From contig QAMX01000116.1 in assembly GCA_003149835.1 (NCBI GenBank), positions 1-5,052 on the forward strand: a stretch of 5,052 bases of DNA, in the 5' to 3' direction. The stretch comes from Clostridiales bacterium. GTDB taxonomy: Bacteria; Bacillota; Clostridia; Oscillospirales; QAMX01. A program made the translations under genes and the position numbers. Within the stretch, counting starts at the first letter, position 1. Every line of letters begins with the position of its first letter. The notes beneath the pieces were generated by a model that was not told the DNA's origin, made no database searches, and saw only the letters and a list, made by a program, of their open reading frames with translations. Positions 1 to 4,786 of the stretch are shown piece by piece.

Positions 1-56
1 GGAATCTTCGGAACATAGAAAATGGATTTTTTCAATAAGATATAGAACGTAAGGAA

Positions 57-1337
57 ATGATGTTTTCGATGCTCGATTTGAAAAAGATAACCGAATCGCT
101 CCGCGACTGCCCCTGCGGCAGAAAGCATGAGATCAACATCCGCGCTCTGGAAATCGGTTTCGGCAATACGCCGGATACCGGCCGGATCCTGAGAGATGCG
201 GGCTTTGACGGCGCTCTGCATGTTGTGGCCGATCAAAATACGCTGGCGGCTGCCGCCGGCATTGCGGACGCGCTGCGTACGGCGCGCTTTCGCACCACGC
301 TGACGCTGTTTGACGATTTACAGCTCGCCGATATTGAAGGCGTCGAGCGCGTCCGCCGCGATATAGCGCGCTGCGGCGCCAAGGCGGTGCTGTCCGTCGG
401 CACCGGTTCTTTGAACGATATCTGCCGCTTTGCCGCGGCGCAGCTCGATATGCCCTTTGCGATCTATGCGACGGCGCCCTCAATGGACGGTTTCGCTTCC
501 GTAATGGCTCCGATTACGCAAAACGGCTTCAAGCGCACCTTCCCCGCCAAAGCGCCCGAAGTGATTATCGCCGACAGCGCCGTGCTTGCCAAAAGTCCGG
601 CGGTTCTGAAAGCCGCCGGACTCGGCGATCTGCTCGGAAAATATACGGCGCACGCCGATTGGGAGGTCGCCGCCTGCCTGACCGGCGAATATTACTGTGA
701 AAAAATCGCCTCGCTGACGCGCGCGGCAGTAGACGACGCGGCAGAGCTGGCCCGGCGGTCGGACGCGGAATCGCCGGAATTTTCGGCGTCGCTGATGGAG
801 GCGCTCGTCCTTTCCGGTCTGGCCATGCTCCTTTCCGGCTGCACACGGCCCGCCTCCGGCGCCGAGCACCACATCGCTCATTTCTGGGAAATGCAGTATG
901 CGCTCTTAGGGCGGCCGCAGGTCTTTCATGGCAAAAAAGTCGGTATTGCCGCAGGGCTGGTCGCCGACGTCTATAACCGGCTCGCGCAGCTCGATACGAT
1001 TCATGAAATGCGGCGTCCGATCGACTGGACGCGGCTTTCGACCGTATACGGGGCGCTCTGGAACGAATGCCGGGCGGAGAATACCCCCAATCCGGTGGAT
1101 GCGATTCCTGCGGGCGCGGTCGAAAAAAACTGGGAAACGCTGCGCGCTGCGCTCGCGCGCGTGCCCAAGGGCGACGAAATCCGCGCCTTGATCCGCCGGA
1201 CCGGCGGCGCGGCGACCTGCGCAGAGGCGGATATCCCCGCCTATTTGGAGGATCAGGGGCTGCGCTACGGCCGCTATGCGCGTTTCCGCATGACGATGAT
1301 GCGCCTGCTCGATATCATTGAAGAAAATCCGATTTGA
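57..1337 (+). CDS. araM: sn-glycerol-1-phosphate dehydrogenase, AraM/EgsA family
   Basis: Predicted cytosolic NAD(P)-dependent, metal-dependent enzyme that interconverts dihydroxyacetone phosphate and sn-glycerol 1-phosphate. The 426 residues fit the bacterial AraM branch. Visible motifs are an N-terminal CPCGRKH (18-24), a nucleotide-binding VGTGSLND (114-121), the family-typical YATAPSMDGFASVMAPI (137-153), GLGDLLGK with likely metal ligand Asp191, RPASGAEHHIAH (264-275), and FHGKKVG with His291. The aspartate plus two histidines are the usual metal ligands of this iron-alcohol-dehydrogenase-like fold. The start is uncertain: AAGGA (51-55) lies only 1 base from ATG57, 4 from ATG60 and 13 from ATG69, so the true start may be 60 or 69 with little effect on the protein. 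Only 18 bases separate it from the HAD phosphatase, so the two are probably co-transcribed. The family call is strong. Substrate preference and cofactor are inferred. Confidence 0.93.
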   Translation: MMFSMLDLKKITESLRDCPCGRKHEINIRALEIGFGNTPDTGRILRDAGFDGALHVVADQNTLAAAAGIADALRTARFRTTLTLFDDLQLADIEGVERVRRDIARCGAKAVLSVGTGSLNDICRFAAAQLDMPFAIYATAPSMDGFASVMAPITQNGFKRTFPAKAPEVIIADSAVLAKSPAVLKAAGLGDLLGKYTAHADWEVAACLTGEYYCEKIASLTRAAVDDAAELARRSDAESPEFSASLMEALVLSGLAMLLSGCTRPASGAEHHIAHFWEMQYALLGRPQVFHGKKVGIAAGLVADVYNRLAQLDTIHEMRRPIDWTRLSTVYGALWNECRAENTPNPVDAIPAGAVEKNWETLRAALARVPKGDEIRALIRRTGGAATCAEADIPAYLEDQGLRYGRYARFRMTMMRLLDIIEENPI

Positions 1338-1340
1338 GCC

Positions 1341-1348
1341 GGAAGGAG
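1341..1348 (+). promoter_or_regulatory. Ribosome binding site fixing a GTG start
   Basis: GGAAGGAG lies 7 bases before the GTG at 1356 and inside the 18-base gap after the dehydrogenase stop. It supports GTG as the start of the HAD gene, since no ATG is suitably placed. Confidence 0.85.
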
Positions 1349-1355
1349 AGCCAAA

Positions 1356-2150
1356 GTGCCTGACATTGAGAATATCCGCTATTTCCTGCTCGATATGGAC
1401 GGGACGATCTATCTGGGCGACAAGCTGTTTAGCGGAACGCTCCCGCTGCTCCGCCGAATCCGTGAAAAAAACGGGCGGGCCGTTTTTTTGACAAACAACT
1501 CCTCCGCTTCTCCGCGCGATTACATCGACAAACTAAAAAAACTCGGAATTCCCGCTGCGGACGGCGACGTGTTTACCTCGGGCGACGCCGCGGCGTTCGC
1601 GCTGCTGCGCCGGTTTGGCGCGCCGCCGAAAGTCTATCTGCTCGGCACGCCGCCGTTGGCCGCTCAGCTCGCGGAATACGGCATCCGCACCGTCAACGAG
1701 AGCGGAGAGACGCCTGACTGCGTCCTGCTCGGCTTTGATAAAACCCTGACATACGCGCGGCTGGAAACCGCCTGCCGCTATCTCGCGGCGGGTCTTCCCT
1801 ATTTTGCGACACATCCCGATCTGACCTGTCCGGTTGAAGACGGGTTTATCCCCGACGCAGGTGCAATCGCCCGGCTCATCGAAGCGGCTACCGGCCGTGT
1901 GCCCGTCGTGTTCGGAAAGCCGGAATCCACGATGGCGGAAGCCGCCATACAAAAATACGGTTTCGCCAGAGAGGAAGCGGCGATGGTCGGCGACCGCCTC
2001 TCGACGGATATCCTCTTCGCAAACAACGCCGGCATGGCGGCCATTCTGGTTCTGTCGGGAGAAACCGACCTCGCCGCCTATCGCGCGCAAAGCGCCGCGC
2101 GCGCCGACTTCATTTATCCCTCTGTCGCCGAGCTCTGCGCGGCGCTCTGA
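1356..2150 (+). CDS. HAD-IIA family phosphatase (NagD/AraL-like)
   Basis: Predicted cytosolic Mg-dependent phosphatase of the HAD superfamily, subclass IIA, which acts on small sugar or polyol phosphates. All four HAD motifs are intact: DMDGT (nucleophile Asp13, acid/base Asp15), FLTNNSS (Thr46 with Asn47-48), Lys188 in VFGKPE, and MVGDRLSTDI (Asp213, Asp218). The roughly 110-residue segment between motifs II and III is the C2-type cap of NagD-like enzymes, with a typical ATHPDLTCPVEDGFIPDAGA stretch (151-170). The length of 264 is normal. The start is GTG, chosen for its ribosome site. Next to an AraM homologue, the closest analogy is B. subtilis AraL, a broad sugar-phosphate phosphatase encoded beside araM. 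That makes glycerol phosphate or a related sugar phosphate a plausible substrate, but HAD-IIA specificity cannot be read from these motifs. Confidence 0.93.
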   Translation: MPDIENIRYFLLDMDGTIYLGDKLFSGTLPLLRRIREKNGRAVFLTNNSSASPRDYIDKLKKLGIPAADGDVFTSGDAAAFALLRRFGAPPKVYLLGTPPLAAQLAEYGIRTVNESGETPDCVLLGFDKTLTYARLETACRYLAAGLPYFATHPDLTCPVEDGFIPDAGAIARLIEAATGRVPVVFGKPESTMAEAAIQKYGFAREEAAMVGDRLSTDILFANNAGMAAILVLSGETDLAAYRAQSAARADFIYPSVAELCAAL

Positions 2151-2160
2151 CGAGACTTTC

Positions 2161-2205
2161 CAGCCCATACCGAAGACAATGCGAAGCGTCTCTCCGTATG
2201 GGCTG
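2161..2205 (+). terminator. Stem-loop after the HAD gene, possible terminator
   Basis: CAGCCCATAC (2161-2170) is a perfect inverted repeat of GTATGGGCTG (2196-2205), giving a 10-bp stem around a 25-base loop. A small secondary pairing AGAC/GTCT (2174-2177 with 2188-2191) is possible inside the loop. It begins 11 bases after the HAD stop. The following AATTTCTGT is not a proper U-tract, so an intrinsic terminator is only one possibility. An RNA-stabilising or regulatory hairpin before the kinase gene fits as well. Confidence 0.45.
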
Positions 2206-2222
2206 AATTTCTGTATCGCAAA

Positions 2223-2269
2223 GGCAAACCGGCGATCAGGGGTCAATTGATCACCATAGCCGGATTGCC
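2223..2269 (+). promoter_or_regulatory. Interrupted dyad / stem-loop upstream of the kinase gene
   Basis: GGCAAACCGGC (2223-2233) pairs with GCCGGATTGCC (2259-2269), 10 of 11 positions matching with one central A-A mismatch. Inside, GATCA (2234-2238) pairs with TGATC (2248-2252), leaving a one-sided ACCATA bulge (2253-2258) and a 9-base loop. It lies 48 bases before the GTG start of the kinase gene. It may be a protein-binding dyad or a structured RNA leader. I do not recognise it as any known riboswitch. Confidence 0.45.
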
Positions 2270-2304
2270 GTACCCATAGAGCGATCTGTCATAAAACACG
2301 ATAT

Positions 2305-2313
2305 GGAGGTGAG
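2305..2313 (+). promoter_or_regulatory. Ribosome binding site that decides the kinase start
   Basis: GGAGGTGAG is a near-perfect anti-16S match. GGAGG ends 8 bases before GTG2318. The in-frame ATG at 2303 overlaps this site by one base and has no ribosome site of its own, so GTG2318 is the better start. Confidence 0.9.
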
Positions 2314-2317
2314 CGCC

Positions 2318-3307
2318 GTGTTATTGATCGGCGTTGACGGCGGCGGGACGCATTCCCGTCTGATACTCTCCGACGAAACCGGCCAGATCCTCGCCACCGG
2401 CGAGGGCGGCGGAATCAATTTTAACGCCATCGGCATGGAGCAGGCGCGCGCCAATCTCTTTGACGCCGCCGAAGCGCTGCTCGGCAGTCAGAACGCCCGC
2501 CTGTCGGATTGCAGCCTGCTGTCCGTCGGTTCGTCGGCGCTCGACGCCCCTGCCGGAGAAGCGCTGACCGCGGAATTTTGCGGAAGCCGTTTTGCGCCGG
2601 AGCGCTGCCTGATGGATTCCGACGCCGCCGTTTCGCTCCTTGCGGCCGCGCGCGGCGAGGCGGGTATCCTGCTCATCGCCGGAACCGGTTCGATGGGCGC
2701 GGCCATTGACGCGCGCGGCAACCGTTATGTCGGCGGCGGCTGGGGCTATCTCCTCGGCGACAGCGGCAGCGGCTTTGACATCGGCCGCCGCGCGCTGCTC
2801 GCTGCCGCTGAGGCCGAGGAAGGCGGCGCGCCGACGCTGCTCCGCGCTCTTTTCCTGCGCCGTTTTGAGCTCAACTCGGTCCGCGCGCTGCTGCCGGTAC
2901 TTTACGGGCCTGATTTTCATCCGGCTGACCTCGCCGCCTTCGCCCCCGTCGCCGACTGCGCGGCTGAAAAAGGCGACGCCGTCGCAACGGAAATCCTCGA
3001 TACCGCCGCTGCGGCCTCTGCCCGTCTCTGCGCCTTTCTGTACCAACAATCCGGCGCAGAGCACGTCTATGTCTACGGCGGCGTCTTTGAGCATTCCCAC
3101 CGCTATAACGCCGCCTTCCTAAACGCGCTGAACGAACTGGGGCTCGGCCATCTACACGTTTCACCGCCGCTGCTGCCGCCGGAGGCCGGCGCTCTGCTTG
3201 CCGCCGCCCATCGGCTTGGCCTCGCGCCAGCAGCTTTTTTAAGCAAATTGGAGCAATCGATTGAAATAATGCGTAATAAGGCGAAATCAAAAGAAAATGC
3301 GAGATAA
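2318..3307 (+). CDS. BadF/BadG-family ATPase, N-acetylglucosamine-kinase-like sugar kinase
   Basis: Predicted cytosolic ATP-dependent kinase of the ASKHA (actin/hexokinase) fold, 329 residues from GTG2318, close to the usual length for GlcNAc-kinase-like members. Motifs in order are GVDGGGTHS (5-13, phosphate-1 loop with Asp7), DSDAAVSLLAA with Asp102 at the likely catalytic-base position, IAGTGSMGAAID (120-131, phosphate-2), GGWGYLLGDSGSGFDIGR (140-157, the hallmark of GlcNAc/MurNAc kinases of this family), and YVYGGVF (251-257, adenosine region). The tail after about 310 is lysine-rich and probably outside the fold. There are no iron-sulfur cysteine pairs of the kind found in activators of 2-hydroxyacyl-CoA dehydratases, which favours sugar kinase over activator. 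GlcNAc, glucosamine or muramic acid are candidate substrates by family only. A 167-base structured gap precedes it and a stem-loop follows. Confidence 0.88.
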   Translation: MLLIGVDGGGTHSRLILSDETGQILATGEGGGINFNAIGMEQARANLFDAAEALLGSQNARLSDCSLLSVGSSALDAPAGEALTAEFCGSRFAPERCLMDSDAAVSLLAAARGEAGILLIAGTGSMGAAIDARGNRYVGGGWGYLLGDSGSGFDIGRRALLAAAEAEEGGAPTLLRALFLRRFELNSVRALLPVLYGPDFHPADLAAFAPVADCAAEKGDAVATEILDTAAAASARLCAFLYQQSGAEHVYVYGGVFEHSHRYNAAFLNALNELGLGHLHVSPPLLPPEAGALLAAAHRLGLAPAAFLSKLEQSIEIMRNKAKSKENAR

Positions 3308-3328
3308 ATTCATTTAATTGCGCTCCGC

Positions 3329-3356
3329 CAACTAACGGTCGTCTGACTGTTAGTTG
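3329..3356 (+). terminator. 12-bp stem-loop between kinase gene and DUF1836 promoter
   Basis: CAACTAACGGTC (3329-3340) pairs with GACTGTTAGTTG (3345-3356) across a GTCT tetraloop, 11 Watson-Crick pairs plus one G-T. It starts 21 bases after the kinase stop. The tail CATTCTATTGATT is only moderately T-rich, so termination may be inefficient. Its right arm runs into the candidate -35 (3354-3359), so it may also act as an operator. Confidence 0.6.
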
Positions 3357-3383
3357 CATTCTATTGATTGTGTATAGTATAAT
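3354..3383 (+). promoter_or_regulatory. Probable sigma-A-type promoter of the DUF1836-NfeD transcript
   Basis: A perfect -10 TATAAT (3378-3383) stands in the only strongly AT-rich stretch between the kinase and regulator genes. The best -35 candidate is TTGCAT (3354-3359) with an 18-base spacer, matching TTGACA at only three positions. The -10 lies within the perfect palindrome TATAATTATA (3378-3387). Transcription would begin near 3390, about 65 bases before the ATG. The weak -35 suggests activation or modest strength. Confidence 0.65.
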
Positions 3384-3388
3384 TATAT

Positions 3389-3435
3389 CACAAGATAAAC
3401 AGTCGCGCGATTGTTTTAATCAGTCTTGTGTTTTT
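3389..3435 (+). promoter_or_regulatory. Leader hairpin with U-tract, possible attenuator
   Basis: CACAAGA (3389-3395) is a perfect inverted repeat of TCTTGTG (3424-3430). Between them AAACAGTC and GATTGTTT can pair around a GCGC loop, with an uneven internal loop of 1 and 7 bases. TTTTT (3431-3435) follows at once. With a transcript start near 3390 the 5' end would fold into a stem followed by five U, resembling a weak intrinsic terminator or a stabilising 5' hairpin. Its exact role is an inference. Confidence 0.4.
3397..3416 (+). promoter_or_regulatory. 20-bp operator-like dyad just downstream of the promoter
   Basis: AAACAGTCGCGCGATTGTTT reads as an inverted repeat with 9 of 10 position pairs complementary. 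Only the G3402/T3411 pair is off, and the centre TCGCGCGA is perfect. It would sit at about +7 to +27 of the predicted transcript, a classic repressor position. The adjacent DUF1836 protein is an obvious candidate ligand, but nothing in the sequence proves it. Confidence 0.55.
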
Positions 3436-3443
3436 CGGAAAGA

Positions 3444-3450
3444 AAGGTGA
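3444..3450 (+). promoter_or_regulatory. Ribosome binding site selecting ATG3455
   Basis: AAGGTGA lies 4 bases (7 from the AAGG core) before ATG3455. An in-frame GTG at 3428 would add nine residues, but it lies inside the leader hairpin without a ribosome site. Confidence 0.8.
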
Positions 3451-3454
3451 TTCT

Positions 3455-4000
3455 ATGCTCGCTCCCGGCACGGTTGTCAGCGCAGACGAAAACGAGGAGC
3501 TGAACCCGTTGAAGCATATCCCCAAGGTTCTCTGGGATAACGGCGGATTGGTGCTGAGTCAGGTGAGAGACATCTCAGGGCTGGAAACCGCCGTGATTCA
3601 AAATTGGGTGAAACGCGGTTATGTAGCTCCGCCTGTCAACAAGCACTATTCTCAAAATCAGACGGCGCGTATTCTGTCGATCAACGCGCTCCGCGAGAGC
3701 CTGAAATTGGAGCACATTGCCAAGCTCATCAGCTCCGTCAACGGTTCCCTTGTCGACTCGTCAGACGATTTGATCGCAGACAGCGAGCTCTATGATCTGT
3801 TTTGCGGGATGGCGCGGGAGCTGTATAGGGACAATTATCTTTCCTTCGAGCGGATGGAAGCGCTGGCCGGCGCGCGTACCGCGACCGTCGAAAACGAAAC
3901 GGCGCGCAAACGCGCCAAAAACGTTCTGCTGCTGATGAGCGTTTGCTATCAGTCGACGCTGATTAAGCGCCGGGTAGAATCCCTGATCGCAGCGCTCTGA
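3455..4000 (+). CDS. DUF1836 family protein, MerR-like DNA-binding regulator
   Basis: A 181-residue soluble protein of the DUF1836 family, whose function is not established. The N-terminal half reads as a MerR-like winged helix-turn-helix. The segment about 32-90 contains LSQVRDISGLETAVIQNWVK, then RGYVAPPVNKHYS (54-66) with the proline-rich PPVNK-Y turn characteristic of DUF1836, then a helix ending LKLEHIAKLIS. The rest (about 95-181) is helical, acidic at first (DSSDDLIADSELYD) and basic near the end (ARKRAKN, IKRRVES), and could carry dimerisation or sensing. No metal-binding cysteine cluster or membrane segment is present. It is the first gene behind a clear TATAAT promoter and an operator-like dyad. 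The NfeD gene follows after 32 bases, so the two share a transcript. Autoregulation and control of the NfeD/flotillin pair are inferences from position. Confidence 0.85.
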   Translation: MLAPGTVVSADENEELNPLKHIPKVLWDNGGLVLSQVRDISGLETAVIQNWVKRGYVAPPVNKHYSQNQTARILSINALRESLKLEHIAKLISSVNGSLVDSSDDLIADSELYDLFCGMARELYRDNYLSFERMEALAGARTATVENETARKRAKNVLLLMSVCYQSTLIKRRVESLIAAL

Positions 4001-4014
4001 CACTGCGGATGAAA

Positions 4015-4022
4015 AAGGAGGT
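4015..4022 (+). promoter_or_regulatory. Ribosome binding site of the NfeD gene, long spacing
   Basis: AAGGAGGT is a perfect anti-16S match but lies 10 bases from ATG4033, slightly beyond the usual spacing. No better in-frame start is nearer, so ATG4033 is kept. Confidence 0.8.
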
Positions 4023-4032
4023 TTCAAACTGA

Positions 4033-4671
4033 ATGGGCGAATTCTGGTATTCCCTATCCCTGTTCCAGCAGATTTTGCTCTGTATTGTCGTTCCGGTCAC
4101 GCTGATTTTGGTGATCCAGTTTATCCTGCTGCTGTTCGGTATCGGCGGCGGCGATCACGCGGATGCGACGGTTGATCTCGACGGAGACGGCATTCCGGAC
4201 GATGTCTCCAACACCGATCAAGGCATGGAGTTTACCGAAATCGGCGGCCTGCGTCTGTTGACGCTGCGCGGTATCCTCGCCTTTTTGTCTATCGGCGGAT
4301 GGACGGCACTGGTCGTCAACATCGAATACTCCGTGTTGCTGGCCGTCGTCGTCGGACTGCTGGCGGGCGCGGCCGCGGATATCCTCTATGCGCTGGTGAT
4401 GCGCGCCGTCATGCGCTTGCAGGAAAACGGAGCCGTTCATCTGAAAAACGCCGTCGGCCTGACGGGCGAGGTGTACATACCGATTCCGCCGCAGCGGACG
4501 GCCAACGGCAAAATCAATCTCATCCTTCAAGGAAAGCTCTGTGAAGAGGAGGCGATCTGGAACGGAGACGTCTTTTTGCCGACCGGCACGAAGGTCACGG
4601 TCACCGGTATCCTCGGCGACGCGCTGATCGTCGCGCCGCTGACGGCCGAACAAATCGAAAGCCGGGCATAA
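4033..4671 (+). CDS. NfeD-like membrane protein (YuaF type) with acidic calcium-motif-like loop
   Basis: Short-form NfeD protein, 212 residues, with no N-terminal ClpP-like protease domain. Predicted membrane segments are about 13-36, 75-97 and 99-123. The C-terminal part (about 138-205, GLTGEVYIPI, NGDVFLPTGTKVTVTGILGDALIVAPL) is the beta-rich OB-fold typical of NfeD. Such proteins are encoded beside flotillins and work with them in membrane microdomains (YuaF with FloT/YuaG in B. subtilis), as the next gene confirms here. The loop between the first two segments (37-72) is very acidic and contains DLDGDGIPDDVSNTD (48-62), a close match to thrombospondin-type-3 / EF-hand-like calcium loops (Asp48, 50, 52, Gly53, Asp56). 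With three membrane passes this loop and the OB domain lie on the same side. It is read after the DUF1836 gene with a 32-base gap. Confidence 0.9.
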   Translation: MGEFWYSLSLFQQILLCIVVPVTLILVIQFILLLFGIGGGDHADATVDLDGDGIPDDVSNTDQGMEFTEIGGLRLLTLRGILAFLSIGGWTALVVNIEYSVLLAVVVGLLAGAAADILYALVMRAVMRLQENGAVHLKNAVGLTGEVYIPIPPQRTANGKINLILQGKLCEEEAIWNGDVFLPTGTKVTVTGILGDALIVAPLTAEQIESRA

Positions 4672-4683
4672 AAAAATCGGCTC

Positions 4684-4730
4684 CGGCTTTGGAAAAACCG
4701 TTCAGCGCCGTTTTTCCGCAATCCAAGCCG
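4684..4730 (+). promoter_or_regulatory. Nested stem-loop between NfeD and flotillin genes
   Basis: CGGCTT (4684-4689) pairs with AAGCCG (4725-4730), and GGAAAAAC (4691-4698) with GTTTTTCC (4710-4717), nested. An alternative joins CGGCTTTGG with CCAAGCCG (one bulged T). It starts 12 bases after the NfeD stop and is not followed by a T-run, so full termination is unlikely. Partial termination, RNA processing or differential stability between the two genes would fit. Confidence 0.45.
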
Positions 4731-4771
4731 CTGTCTATATCCAAAGCGTTTCGACAAATTCATAAAAATAT

Positions 4772-4780
4772 AGGAGGAAA
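4772..4780 (+). promoter_or_regulatory. Ribosome binding site of the flotillin gene
   Basis: AGGAGGAAA is a strong site, with 9 bases from the AGGAGG core to ATG4787. Confidence 0.85.
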
Positions 4781-4786
4781 ATCATT

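Noticed and set aside
1..56. Open + frame from base 2 to a TAA at 50-52, possibly the end of an upstream gene, and TATAGA-like hexamers suggesting a promoter
   Set aside because: Only 16 codons are visible with no family signal, and no -35 of useful quality pairs with the AT-rich hexamers.
1533..2246. Long open frame on the minus strand across the HAD gene
   Set aside because: It is antisense to a gene with all four HAD motifs, has an unnatural Arg/Gly-rich composition expected from GC-rich codons read backwards, and matches no family.
2265..2295. TTGCCG ... CATAAA as a promoter for the kinase gene
   Set aside because: The spacer would be 19 bases and both boxes are poor; TTGCC is better explained as the right arm of the dyad 2223-2269. 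A promoter in this gap cannot be excluded.
2321..3100. 259-codon open frame on the minus strand across the kinase gene
   Set aside because: Same reasoning: low-complexity Arg/Ala/Gly composition opposite a well-supported kinase, with no ribosome site.
2318..3307. Activator of 2-hydroxyacyl-CoA or benzoyl-CoA reductase (true BadF/HgdC role)
   Set aside because: No cysteines for the bridging iron-sulfur cluster at the expected places and no dehydratase genes nearby; the GGWGYLLGD-G-G motif favours a GlcNAc-type sugar kinase.
3378..3387. Divergent promoter on the minus strand, since TATAATTATA is palindromic
   Set aside because: No -35 is found at the right distance (the site reads TCGCGC) and there is no minus-strand gene to serve.
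3428..3457. GTG3428 as the start of the DUF1836 protein
   Set aside because: No ribosome site precedes it and it lies in the right arm of the leader hairpin, whereas ATG3455 has AAGGTGA at good spacing.
4054..4653. 199-codon minus-strand open frame opposite the NfeD gene
   Set aside because: Gln/Asp/Arg-rich artefact of the opposite strand, with no domain recognised, while the + frame has clear membrane segments and an OB-fold.
4741..4774. Separate promoter for the flotillin gene (TCGACA with CATAAA or TATAGG)
   Set aside because: Spacing is wrong for any pair, and TATAGG runs into the ribosome site.
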